This document shows positions 22,923 through 30,754 of a stretch of 40,642 bases of DNA, one piece after another. Below the pieces are notes generated by a model that saw only the letters and a program-made list of their open reading frames with translations, had not been told where the DNA came from and ran no database searches. Source of the stretch: Streptosporangiaceae bacterium (lineage in GTDB: Bacteria; Actinomycetota; Actinomycetes; Streptosporangiales; Streptosporangiaceae); NCBI GenBank assembly GCA_025934635.1, contig JAICWX010000046.1:1-40642 (forward strand). The letters are read 5' to 3'. Both the position numbers and the translations under genes were made by a program. The stretch's first letter is position 1; every line of letters starts with the position of its first letter.

Positions 22923-24071
22923 ATGCGGGACGCGGTCATCGTCGAAGCGGTCCGGACGCCGGTCGGCAAGCGCAACGGCGGGCTGTCCGGAGTACATCCG
23001 GTGGAGCTTTCCGCGCACATCCTCAAGTCGCTGGCCCAGCGGAGCGGGATCGACCCCACCGCCGTGGACGACGTGGTCTGGGGCTGCGTATCGCAGGTCG
23101 GCGAGCAGACGCTGGACATCGCCCGCACCGCGGTGCTGGCGGCCGGCTGGCCGGAGACGGTCACCGGGGTCACGGTGGACCGGCAGTGCGGTTCGAGCCA
23201 GCAGGCGGTGCACTTCGCCGCGGCCGGGCTCATCGCCGGGCAGTACGACGTGGTGGTGGCGGGCGGCGTGGAGTCGATGAGCCGGGTCCCGATGGGCAGC
23301 TCCATCAACGGCCAGAACCCGCTCGGCACCTCGTTCCTCGAGCGCTACCACGGGGTCTTCCCCAACCAGGGCGTCGGCGCCGAGATGATCGCCGAGCAGT
23401 GGGGCTTCTCCCGCACCCAGCTCGACGAGTTCTCCCTGGCCAGCCACGAGCGGGCGGCGGCGGCGCAGGACGAGGGCCGGTTCGACGGGCAGATCGCCCC
23501 GGTCACGCTGGACGACGGCACGGTCCTGGCCAAGGACGAGGGCATCCGGCGCGGCGGCACGATCGAGTCCATGGGCACGCTCAAGACGGTCTTCAAGCCC
23601 GAGGGCGGCACGATCACCGCGGGCAACTCCTCGCAGATCTCCGACGGCTCGGCCGCGCTGCTGATGACCACCAGCGAGAAGGCCGCCGAGCTCGGCCTCA
23701 CCCCGATCGCCCGGGTCCACACCGCGGTGCTGGCCGGCGCCGACCCGATCATCATGCTGACCGCGCCGATCCCGGCCACCCGCAAGGCCCTGCAGCGGTC
23801 CGGCCTGTCCGTCGACGAGATCGGGGCGTTCGAGGTCAACGAGGCCTTCGCCCCGGTGCCGCTAGCCTGGCTGGCCGAGATCGGCGCCGACGCCAAGGCG
23901 CTCAACCCCAACGGCGGCGCGATCGCCCTGGGTCACCCGCTGGGCGGTTCCGGCGCGCGCATCATGACCACGCTGGTGCACCACATGAAGGACAACGGCA
24001 TCCGCTACGGGCTGCAGACCATGTGCGAGGGCGGCGGCCAGGCCAACGCCACCATCCTCGAACTCCTCTAG
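22923..24071 (+). CDS. acetyl-CoA acetyltransferase / 3-ketoacyl-CoA thiolase
   Basis: 382-residue thiolase of the FadA/AtoB type. The nucleophile is C89 (DRQCGSSQQAVHFAA), N306-E307-A-F is the NEAF motif, H338 is in GGAIALGHPLGGSGAR, and C368 is the second Cys in MCEGGGQ. These residues carry out thiolytic cleavage or condensation of acyl-CoA. ATG 22923 follows GGAGGGAGAAAC and is preferred over ATG 22881, which lacks a ribosome site. It may serve beta-oxidation or steroid/side-chain degradation; the substrate is unknown. It overlaps the convergent hydrolase by 4 bp. Confidence 0.92.
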   Translation: MRDAVIVEAVRTPVGKRNGGLSGVHPVELSAHILKSLAQRSGIDPTAVDDVVWGCVSQVGEQTLDIARTAVLAAGWPETVTGVTVDRQCGSSQQAVHFAAAGLIAGQYDVVVAGGVESMSRVPMGSSINGQNPLGTSFLERYHGVFPNQGVGAEMIAEQWGFSRTQLDEFSLASHERAAAAQDEGRFDGQIAPVTLDDGTVLAKDEGIRRGGTIESMGTLKTVFKPEGGTITAGNSSQISDGSAALLMTTSEKAAELGLTPIARVHTAVLAGADPIIMLTAPIPATRKALQRSGLSVDEIGAFEVNEAFAPVPLAWLAEIGADAKALNPNGGAIALGHPLGGSGARIMTTLVHHMKDNGIRYGLQTMCEGGGQANATILELL

Positions 24072-24775
24072 ATCCGGCCCAGTACGTCACGGACGGCGGC
24101 GGCCACCGTGTAAGGCCTCTCGTAGACCGGGGTGTGGCCAGCGTCCTCGACTATCAAGAATTCGGCGTCCGGCAGGGCCGTGGCTAGCTCCTGGCCCTGC
24201 TCAGGCGGCCGGGCTCGGTCATGCCGTCCGTGCACCACGATGGCGAGCTGAGTGATGTGCTCCAGCTCGCCGGTCAGGTCGAGGTCTCGCTGGCTGGTCA
24301 GCACGTCGTAAACCGCCCGCTGGTCTACCGCCGCGGCCCAGGCCAGGAACTCCTGGCGGACCTCCGGTGCCAGCGGGACCAGGAACGAGCGGTCGAGCAC
24401 GGCCGCGCGCAGCTCCTCGCCCCAGCCGGTCCTGATCCGTTCAAGGGTGGCGTCCACGTCGCCGTGCCCGCGCATATGCGCGCCGGTATCCACCAGAACC
24501 AGGCCCGCCACCACGTCCGGATGGCGGATCGCCAGTTGAAGCGCGATGGCGCCGCCGGTGGAGTGTCCGCACACCAGGACCGGGCCGTGCCATTGGTGAT
24601 CGATGTAATCCGCCACCCGTTCGGCTACCGACGGGATGTCCCACGGTCCGGGATTGGTCAGCCAGGACACCGGATCGACGGTCACCTCACCCGCCAGTTG
24701 CCGGGCCAGCGGCTCGAACATCGCCGGGGTGCACATGGTTCCCGGCAGCGCGACGAGCACGGGACCGGGAACCAT
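24068..24775 (-). CDS. alpha/beta hydrolase
   Basis: 235 residues with the nucleophile elbow GHSTGG, a core typical of the fold (VLVALPG, SLVL-type strands), an acid in the HGRHDRARPP segment and the final GHTPVYERP His. Substrate unknown. It is 10 bp downstream of the LUD-domain gene in the same direction and likely in one operon. Confidence 0.85.
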   Translation of the reverse strand: MVPGPVLVALPGTMCTPAMFEPLARQLAGEVTVDPVSWLTNPGPWDIPSVAERVADYIDHQWHGPVLVCGHSTGGAIALQLAIRHPDVVAGLVLVDTGAHMRGHGDVDATLERIRTGWGEELRAAVLDRSFLVPLAPEVRQEFLAWAAAVDQRAVYDVLTSQRDLDLTGELEHITQLAIVVHGRHDRARPPEQGQELATALPDAEFLIVEDAGHTPVYERPYTVAAAVRDVLGRI

Positions 24776-24785
24776 AAGCGCGACT

Positions 24786-25427
24786 TTAGTAGCCCACCGG
24801 CTCCTTGATCAGGACGATGTGGATGCGGCCGGGCAGCTCCTGCCGGATCTCGAGGATCTTCCCGACGAAGCTGTGCTGCCCGTAGGCGGCCTGCGCCCGG
24901 GCGTCCTCCAGGACCAGGCTGTGCTGGTAGATCCGCTCGCGGGCGTCCGCCAGGGTGGGCACGATCTTCTGCGCGCCCACGACGAAGATGGCGTTGGCGG
25001 CGCCCCAGGCCAGCGAGGCGAACTGGCTGCCGGAAGCGGACGCGATGACCAGCGCCCCGTCCTGGGTGATGGCGTGCGCGCTGCCGAGGGCGTAGTCCGG
25101 CTGGCCGCTGATCGCCTTCATCTCCTGCGCCTGGGTGGCGCTCTGTTCTCCCAGACTGGCGAGCGCGAACATCTTGTTGCGGGCCGAGTCGTACGGGCCA
25201 CCGTTGTTGATCGCGTCGTCGATCCCGGCCTCGGTCAGCGTCACCGAGGTGTTGGTCATCACCGTGGCGCCGTGCGGGATGCGGGCCAGCACCGCCTGGC
25301 GCGCGGCGTGCAGATCATCGACGACCTCGACGCTGAACCCGTGCTCCTCGAGGGCGACGACGGTCTCGGCCAGCGTCTTCTCATCGGGCAGGGTGGTGAA
25401 GCGTTCGGAAGTAGCGGTGGTGCTCAT
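24786..25427 (-). CDS. LUD domain protein (LutB/LutC-like)
   Basis: 213 residues, LUD domain throughout (ALEEHGFSVEVVDDLHAAR, GATVMTNTSVTLTEAGID, ALVIASASGSQFASLAWGA, VVGAQKIVPTLADAR). LUD proteins belong to lactate/glycolate-type oxidation complexes, but no LutA or Fe-S partner is nearby, so this is a stand-alone member of unknown role. AAGGAG precedes the ATG. It is divergent from a TetR with an operator between. Confidence 0.85.
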   Translation of the reverse strand: MSTTATSERFTTLPDEKTLAETVVALEEHGFSVEVVDDLHAARQAVLARIPHGATVMTNTSVTLTEAGIDDAINNGGPYDSARNKMFALASLGEQSATQAQEMKAISGQPDYALGSAHAITQDGALVIASASGSQFASLAWGAANAIFVVGAQKIVPTLADARERIYQHSLVLEDARAQAAYGQHSFVGKILEIRQELPGRIHIVLIKEPVGY

Positions 25428-25464
25428 GACTGGTTCTCCTTCGCGGGCGAGCGGTCTGGAGGCT

Positions 25465-25486
25465 TAAACGGACTTTACCCCGTTTA
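25465..25486. promoter_or_regulatory. TetR operator between LUD and TetR
   Basis: TAAACGG-N8-CCGTTTA, perfect 7-bp arms. It lies between the divergent LUD (start 25427) and TetR (start 25511) genes, the typical TetR autoregulatory position. Confidence 0.65.
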
Positions 25487-25510
25487 GTATTCCGGTCATA
25501 GAGTAATCGC

Positions 25511-26122
25511 GTGGAGCATGTGTCCTTGGGGCAGGTCCGCGCCGAGCGGGCCGACGCCGCCCGTAACCGGAAGCACCTGCTGGCCACCGCGCGCGAGATG
25601 CTGGCCGAGCAGGGCGCGGACACGCTGACCATGGACGGCCTGGCCGAACGGGCTGGCCTGGGCAAGGGCACGGTGTTCCGCCGGTTCAGCACCCGGGCCG
25701 GGATCTTCCGTGCCCTGCTCGACGACACCGAGCGGGCCTTCCAGGAACGGGTCATCGCCGGCCCGCCGCCGCTCGGTCCGGGCGCCCCGCCGCTGGATCG
25801 CCTGATCGCCTACGGCCAGGCCCGGGTCGACCTGCTGATCGAGCACGCCGGCATCGCCCGCGCCACCCTGGACGTCGGCCAGCCCGTCCCGGCCGGATCG
25901 AGCACCCCGCTCTCCCAGCTCCACATCCGCGTCCTGCTCGGGCAGCTCGACCTCGGCCCGGCCGACCTCGACATCCTGGCCGTGCAGCTCACCGCCGCCC
26001 TGGACGGCCCGCTGCTGCTCTACCTGTCCGCCACCGACCTGGCCGAAGACCCCGCCCGGACCGCCCGCCGCATCACCCGTGGCTGGCAGGACCTGATCAG
26101 CCGCGTCGCCCGCCCTGAGTAA
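25511..26122 (+). CDS. TetR-family transcriptional regulator
   Basis: 203 residues. The N-terminal HTH (ARNRKHLLATAREMLAEQG, TMDGLAERAGLGKGTVFRRF) is clear, followed by an alpha-helical ligand domain (70-200). The start is GTG 25511; a GTG at 25520 is an alternative. It is divergent from the LUD/hydrolase operon and shares its operator, so it probably represses both. The inducer is unknown. Confidence 0.88.
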   Translation: MEHVSLGQVRAERADAARNRKHLLATAREMLAEQGADTLTMDGLAERAGLGKGTVFRRFSTRAGIFRALLDDTERAFQERVIAGPPPLGPGAPPLDRLIAYGQARVDLLIEHAGIARATLDVGQPVPAGSSTPLSQLHIRVLLGQLDLGPADLDILAVQLTAALDGPLLLYLSATDLAEDPARTARRITRGWQDLISRVARPE

Positions 26123-26146
26123 CATGCGAATCAAACAAGAGTACGA

Positions 26147-26208
26147 TTTCCATGATCATGAAAGATTCGGTATGGCTAGGAGTACTAAATCATTCGTGAT
26201 CATGGAAA
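26147..26208. repeat. large inverted repeat with internally palindromic arms
   Basis: Arms of 21 nt at 26147-26167 and 26188-26208 match at 19 positions with a 20-nt loop. Each arm holds a near-palindrome centred on CATGATCATG. It is AT-rich compared with the surroundings. It lies between convergent genes (TetR stop 26122, PfkB stop 26254), so it may be a bidirectional terminator, an extragenic element, or a protein-binding site. Confidence 0.6.
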
Positions 26209-26253
26209 GAGTCGATTATCTGATCGGGCTTCGCGATTTGACTGACCGGGCGC

Positions 26254-27216
26254 CTAACGGTCAGCCGCCGTGATGCTGGCGGTGGAGGCCAGCTTGATGG
26301 CGGCCGCCCGGTCCGGGGCGCTGGCGGTACCGCCGGGGGCGGCGGTGGACAGGGCGCCGGCCGCGCAGCCGAGGGCGGCGGCCCGGGGCAGGTCCATGCC
26401 GTCGATGAGCCCGGCGATGAGCCCGGCGTTGAAGCAGTCGCCGGCGCCGGTGGTGTCGGCCGGGATGACCGGCGGCAGGCTGACCCGGTAGCGGGCGGGC
26501 CCGTCCACGCACAGCGCGCCGCGCTCACCGAGCTTGACGACCAGCCGGGTCCCGCCCGTGCTGAGCTTCCCGGCGGCCTCGTCCAGGCTGAGGGCGCTGC
26601 TCAGCCTGAGCGCTTCGGCCTCGTTGGGCAGCAGCAGGTCGGTCTGGGCGATCGCGCTGGCCAGGGCCTCGCCGGTCCACCGTTCGGCCGGATCCCAGTT
26701 GGTGTCAAGCGACGTCACCGCGCCCGCGGCCCGGGCCGCCGCGAACAGGCCGGCCAGGCCGGGGCCGAGCGAGTCCTCGAGCAGGAACCAGGAGCCGGCG
26801 TGCACATGCCGGGCCCCGGCCAGCAAGGAGGCAGGCACCTCGGCCGCGGTCAGCGAGGCCACCGCGCCCAGCGCGGTCAAGATGGCGCGGTCGCCGCCGC
26901 GGGACAGCGCCACCGTCATCCCGGTCGGCAGGTCGTCGCGGACCACGACCGCCCCGACGTCCACGCCCTCGGCGGCCAGCTGGTCCAGCATGAAGCGCCC
27001 GGCCGGGTCGGCGCCGACCGCGGCGGCCAGCGCGACGCGCAGCCCGAGCCGCGCGGCGGCCACCGCGGTGATCGCGGCGGACCCGCCGACAACCAGGGAG
27101 ATGCTGCCGACCAGCTTCTCCTGCTGGCCGAAGGCCGGGGTCACGTCGTCGCCGAGGACCAGCACGTCCGGGTTGCAGTCGCCCAGGACGACCAGATCGA
27201 CGCTAGGCCGTGACAA
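26254..27216 (-). CDS. PfkB-family carbohydrate kinase (candidate galactosamine kinase)
   Basis: 320 residues of the ribokinase/PfkB family: N-terminal LVVLGDCNPDVLVLGDD, the glycine-rich GGSAAITAVAAARLGLRVAL region, and the C-terminal signature DTTGAGDCFNAGLIAG with the catalytic Asp. The start is TTG 27216, with GGGGGTGG before it, overlapping the end of the DeoR gene. In this operon it could phosphorylate the imported amino sugar (galactosamine to its 6-phosphate); that substrate is inference from the pathway. Fructokinase or ribokinase-type activity cannot be excluded. Confidence 0.85.
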   Translation of the reverse strand: MSRPSVDLVVLGDCNPDVLVLGDDVTPAFGQQEKLVGSISLVVGGSAAITAVAAARLGLRVALAAAVGADPAGRFMLDQLAAEGVDVGAVVVRDDLPTGMTVALSRGGDRAILTALGAVASLTAAEVPASLLAGARHVHAGSWFLLEDSLGPGLAGLFAAARAAGAVTSLDTNWDPAERWTGEALASAIAQTDLLLPNEAEALRLSSALSLDEAAGKLSTGGTRLVVKLGERGALCVDGPARYRVSLPPVIPADTTGAGDCFNAGLIAGLIDGMDLPRAAALGCAAGALSTAAPGGTASAPDRAAAIKLASTASITAADR

Positions 27217-27988
27217 CGTCCACCCCCGCCGCTTCGAGCAGGGCGGCGTCCTCGGGGTTGATGCCCCCGTCGGTGACCAGGACATCGATCTCGGCTGGCG
27301 TGCAGATCCGGGCGAACGCGCGCTGGCCCACCTTGGAGCTGTCCGCGACGATGACCACCTTGCGGGCCTGCCGGCCCATCAGCCGGTTGATGCTCGCCTC
27401 GCCCTCGTGGTGCGCGGTCGCCCCGGCCACGGCGTCGATCGCGTCCACCCCCAGGATGGCGATGTCCAGCGTGACCTGCTCCAGCACGCCGGTGGCGAGC
27501 GGCCCGGTGAGCTCATAGGACTGCGGCCGGGCGACCCCGCCGGTGGTCACGATCTTGATGTGCGGCCGGATGGCGAGTTCGGTCGCGATGTTGAGCGCGT
27601 TGGTGACCACGGTGAGCGAGGGTGACAGGCCGGCCGCGCCCAGGTCCGGGCGGGTCGCCAGGGCGCGGGCCACCTCCGTCGTGGTGGTGCCGCCGTTGAG
27701 GCCGGCCACCTGGCCGGTCCGGACCATGCTGGCGGCCAGCGCCCCGATGCGCTGCTTCTCGGACGGATGCCGTTCGGTCTTGTAGCGCAGCGGCAGGTCG
27801 TAATTGACTCCTTCGGCGACGGCGCCGCCCCGGATCCGGGTGAGCATCTGCTGGCCGGCCAGCTCGTCGAAGTCCCGGCGGATGGTGGCCGCGGACACGT
27901 TCAGCGCCTTGGCCGCGTCCTCCACCTGGAGCTGGCCCGCCGCGGCCAGCAGTTCCAGCAGCTCGTTCCACCGGCGGTAACGACTCAC
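27203..27988 (-). CDS. DeoR-family transcriptional regulator
   Basis: 261 residues. The N-terminal DeoR HTH (LLELLAAAGQLQVEDAAKAL, NVSAATIRRDFDELAGQQML) is followed by a sugar-phosphate-sensing domain (LNGGTTTTEVARAL, ILGVDAIDAVAGATAHHEGE, VVIVADSSKVGQRAFA). GGGAGGAGG precedes the GTG. DeoR proteins commonly repress sugar-catabolic operons and respond to sugar phosphates; E. coli AgaR, regulator of the N-acetylgalactosamine/galactosamine genes, is of this family. It sits inside the sugar operon and probably controls it. It overlaps the aldolase frame (see that entry). Confidence 0.92.
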   Translation of the reverse strand: MSRYRRWNELLELLAAAGQLQVEDAAKALNVSAATIRRDFDELAGQQMLTRIRGGAVAEGVNYDLPLRYKTERHPSEKQRIGALAASMVRTGQVAGLNGGTTTTEVARALATRPDLGAAGLSPSLTVVTNALNIATELAIRPHIKIVTTGGVARPQSYELTGPLATGVLEQVTLDIAILGVDAIDAVAGATAHHEGEASINRLMGRQARKVVIVADSSKVGQRAFARICTPAEIDVLVTDGGINPEDAALLEAAGVDVVTA

Positions 27989-28850
27989 CGGCGCCTCCTC
28001 CCCACACGCCCGCAGGCACGGCGCCGATGACGCCGAGCAGCCGGGCTACCTCGGGCGCGATCGCGTCGCGTCCCGCCGAACCGTACCTCCTGGGATCAAC
28101 CACCGCAGAGTCGGCGGACAGGTAATCCCGGACAGCGGCGGTGAAGACCTTGTTCAGCTGGGTCGCGATGTTGATCTTCGTCATCCCGGCCCGGACCGCG
28201 GCGGCCAGGTCCTGGTCGGGAACCCCGGACGAGCCGTGCAGGACGAGCGGGACCCTGACGGCCTGACGCAGCCGTCCCACCAGGCTGAGGTCCAGGACCG
28301 CGTCCCGGGTCAGCATGGCGTGCGAGCTGCCGACCGCCACCGCCAGCGCGTCCACCCCGGTGGCGGCGACGTAGCCGGCCGCCTCGTCCGGGTCGGTGCG
28401 GGCCCGGGGCGAGTGCACGCCGTTCTTGCCGCCGATCTCGCCCAGCTCGGCCTCGACCCAGGTGCCCCGCTCCCGGCACCACCGGGTCAGCTCGGCGGTG
28501 GCCCGGACGTTCTCGGTGTAGCCCTGCGCGGACGCGTCGAACATGACCGAGCCCAGGCCGAGCCGGACCGCCGCCCGGACCAGGTCCGGGCGGGAGGCGT
28601 GGTCCAGGTGCACCGCGACGGGCACGTCGGCGGCGGCCGCGACGGCCAGGCAGGCGCGCGCGATGGGGTCCAGGGCGCCGTGGTAGGCGACGCAGTTCTC
28701 GCTGATCTGCAGCACCACCGGGGCGCGGGCCGACTCGGCCCCGGTCACGATGGCCTCGGCGTGCTCGATGCCGATGACGTTGAACGCGCCGACCCCGCGG
28801 CCCGTGTCCCGGGCCGGGCCGACGATCTCGCCCGTGGCGGCTAGCGGCAT
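27513..28850 (-). CDS. class II fructose/tagatose-bisphosphate aldolase with out-of-frame read-through
   Basis: The first ~287 residues (28850 to about 27990) are a class II aldolase (GatY/KbaY/FbaA type) that cleaves a hexose-1,6-bisphosphate: HLDHA, SVMFDAS, EAELGEIGGKNGVH, VGSSHAM, LHGSSGVPD and GMTKINIATQLN are all present. The frame then lacks a stop and runs about 160 codons through the DeoR gene in another frame. The DeoR GTG and a TGA overlap as GTGA; a single-base insertion in the G-rich stretch just before would restore the usual aldolase end there. I infer a frameshift, natural or a sequence error. The gene follows the PfkB gene with a TGATG junction. Confidence 0.85.
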   Translation of the reverse strand: MPLAATGEIVGPARDTGRGVGAFNVIGIEHAEAIVTGAESARAPVVLQISENCVAYHGALDPIARACLAVAAAADVPVAVHLDHASRPDLVRAAVRLGLGSVMFDASAQGYTENVRATAELTRWCRERGTWVEAELGEIGGKNGVHSPRARTDPDEAAGYVAATGVDALAVAVGSSHAMLTRDAVLDLSLVGRLRQAVRVPLVLHGSSGVPDQDLAAAVRAGMTKINIATQLNKVFTAAVRDYLSADSAVVDPRRYGSAGRDAIAPEVARLLGVIGAVPAGVWGGGAGESLPPVERAAGTAGRGGPAPGGGRGQGAERVRGHHPPGLRRAGRPADAHPDPGRRRRRRSQLRPAAALQDRTASVREAAHRGAGRQHGPDRPGGRPQRRHHHDGGGPRPGDPPGPGRGRPVTLAHRGHQRAQHRDRTRHPAAHQDRDHRRGRPAAVL

Positions 28851-29836
28851 CAGCGGGCCTCCTCCACCGTAACCTCCTCAACCAGCACCGCGTCCAGCGC
28901 GGCGAGGTAGTCACAAGACCGGAACTCCCCGGCCACCGGGGCGGCGGCGGTCGCGGCGCCGAGGGCCACCGCGTGCCGCAGCCGCTCTTCCCACGGGCGG
29001 CCCAGGACCAGCCCGTGGACCAGGGCCGCGGCCACCGCATCACCCGCACCGGTCGCATTACCGGCCACCGCCGTCGCGGGGCGCGCCCGCCAGCAGCCAT
29101 CCGCGGTCACGGCCAGCATCCCCTCCGGGCCGAGCGTCGCCACCACGGCCCCGGCCCCGCCCCCGCGCAGCTCACCCGCGGCCCCGGCTACCGAGGCCAG
29201 GTCAGCACCGGCGGCCCGGCCAGCGTCGGGCCGGACGGACAGCGACCGCCCGGCCAGGGCCTCGAGCTCGGTCAGGTTCGGCTTCACGATGGCGGGCCCG
29301 GCGGCGGCGCCCAGCCGCAGTGGCTGCCCGTGCGCGTCGAGCACCGCGGGCACTCCGGCGGCCGCGGCCGCCTCGATCAGCTCGGCGTAGGTCCCCGGCG
29401 GCAGTCCCAGCGGCAGGCTGCCGGAGATGACCACCGCCTCGGCTCCCGCCAGCGCCTGCTCGTACCGGTCCCGGAACCCGGCCAGCTCCGCCGCGCTGAC
29501 GATGGGACCGGCCTCGTGGAACGAGGTGACGCTCCGGCCGGTCGCGCTGGCGTCGACAATAGTGAAGGTGCGCCGGGTCTCCCCGCTGACCGGCGCGAAG
29601 GCGGCGGTCACCCCGAGTGCCTCGAGCGCCGCGGTCACCCCGGCGCCGGTGATCCCGCCTGCCAGCCCGGTCACCAGCACGGCGGCTCCCAGGGCGGCCA
29701 GCGTGCGGGCCACGTTCAGGCCCTTGCCGCCGGGCCGGTCGTGTACCGCGCCGGGCCGGTTCACCCCGCCCCACTCCGCCGCGGCCACGTGGTGGGTGAT
29801 GTCGAGAGCCGGGTTGAGGCAGACGACGACGATCAC
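28850..29836 (-). CDS. PfkB-family 1-phosphofructokinase/tagatose-6-phosphate kinase
   Basis: 328 residues. The N-terminus IVVVCLNPALD, then RPGGKGLNVARTLAALG, GSLPLGLPPGTYAEL and the ATP/catalytic signature GNATGAGDAVAAALVHG match the FruK/LacC group, which phosphorylates fructose-1-phosphate or tagatose-6-phosphate. The GTG start overlaps the SIS gene stop as GTGA. Followed directly by the aldolase, it most likely makes tagatose-1,6-bisphosphate (inference); fructose metabolism is the main alternative. Confidence 0.88.
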   Translation of the reverse strand: MIVVVCLNPALDITHHVAAAEWGGVNRPGAVHDRPGGKGLNVARTLAALGAAVLVTGLAGGITGAGVTAALEALGVTAAFAPVSGETRRTFTIVDASATGRSVTSFHEAGPIVSAAELAGFRDRYEQALAGAEAVVISGSLPLGLPPGTYAELIEAAAAAGVPAVLDAHGQPLRLGAAAGPAIVKPNLTELEALAGRSLSVRPDAGRAAGADLASVAGAAGELRGGGAGAVVATLGPEGMLAVTADGCWRARPATAVAGNATGAGDAVAAALVHGLVLGRPWEERLRHAVALGAATAAAPVAGEFRSCDYLAALDAVLVEEVTVEEAR

Positions 29837-30720
29837 GCGAGGATGACGGACCGGGTCAGGTTGCGCGGCCGGTCCGGGTCGAGCCCGCGGGCCCGGGCCA
29901 GCCCGACGGCGAGCAGCTGCACCCGGACCAGCTCGGCCAGCGGGTCCTCGTCGCCGAGCCAGACGGTGCCGCCGGCCGCGGCGATCTCCTCGGCCAGGCC
30001 GTCGGGCGGGGCGCCGAACAGCCAGACGACGCTGTCCGCGCTGGTGACGGAGACGGGCCCGTGCCGGTACTCCATCGCCGGGTAGGCCTCGGTCCACATC
30101 CCGGCCGCCTCGCGCAGCTTGAGCGCGGCCTCGTTGGCCAGCCCGCAGGTCCAGCCGGTGCCGAGGAAGGTGAACTGCCGGGCGGCCAGCAGCCCCGGCG
30201 GCAGCGGCGTGGCCAGCACCCGCTCGGCCGCGTCGGCGGCGGGGCGGGGGTCGTACCCCAGGTGCGCCCGGAGCAGGGCCAGCTCGGTGGTGGCGAACCG
30301 GGTCTGCACTACCGACTCCTCGTCGGCGAAGCTCAGCTCGATGACGGCGTCGGCGGCCTGCGCCACCGGGGTGCCGCCCACCGCGGTGATCGCGATCGTG
30401 GGCACGGTCCCGGCCAGCCGGGAGAGCAGCTGGACGATCTCGGTGGTGGTGCCGGACCGGGAGAGCACCAGCACCCGGTCGTAGCGCCGCCCGGCCGGCA
30501 TCTCCGAGGCGGCGAACGCGTCGGTCTCCCCGTGCCCGGATGCCTCCCGGGCGGCGGCGTACGACTGGGCCATGAACCAGGACGTGCCGCAGCCCGCGAC
30601 CGCGACCCGCTCCCCGGGCGCCGGCAGCAGTCCGTCCACGCCGTCGGCCAGCAGGCCCGCCTCGCGCCAGCAGGCCGGCTGGGTGGCCACCTCCCGCTCG
30701 GTGCGGGATCCCGCGGTCAT
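29833..30720 (-). CDS. SIS-domain sugar isomerase/deaminase (AgaS-like)
   Basis: 295 residues with two SIS domains: first VAVAGCGTSWFMAQSYAAA and LVLSRSGTTTEIVQLLS, second FTFLGTGWTCGLANEAALKL and EAYPAMEYRHGPVSV. This is the isomerase half of GlmS-type enzymes without the glutaminase domain, as in AgaS/FrlB, so it may convert galactosamine-6-phosphate to tagatose-6-phosphate and ammonia. The start ATG 30720 has GGAGG; GTG 30732 is an alternative. The upstream permease ends 34 bp away. Confidence 0.85.
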   Translation of the reverse strand: MTAGSRTEREVATQPACWREAGLLADGVDGLLPAPGERVAVAGCGTSWFMAQSYAAAREASGHGETDAFAASEMPAGRRYDRVLVLSRSGTTTEIVQLLSRLAGTVPTIAITAVGGTPVAQAADAVIELSFADEESVVQTRFATTELALLRAHLGYDPRPAADAAERVLATPLPPGLLAARQFTFLGTGWTCGLANEAALKLREAAGMWTEAYPAMEYRHGPVSVTSADSVVWLFGAPPDGLAEEIAAAGGTVWLGDEDPLAELVRVQLLAVGLARARGLDPDRPRNLTRSVILA

Positions 30721-30754
30721 GTCCTCCGTCACTGTTTTCCCTTCGGTAGTGCGG

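Noticed and set aside
26254..29836. Sulfoquinovose (YihSTV-like) pathway for the kinase/aldolase set
   Set aside because: The aldolase is class II rather than the class I type of that pathway, and the SIS and GH114 proteins fit amino-sugar use better. Kept as a weaker alternative.
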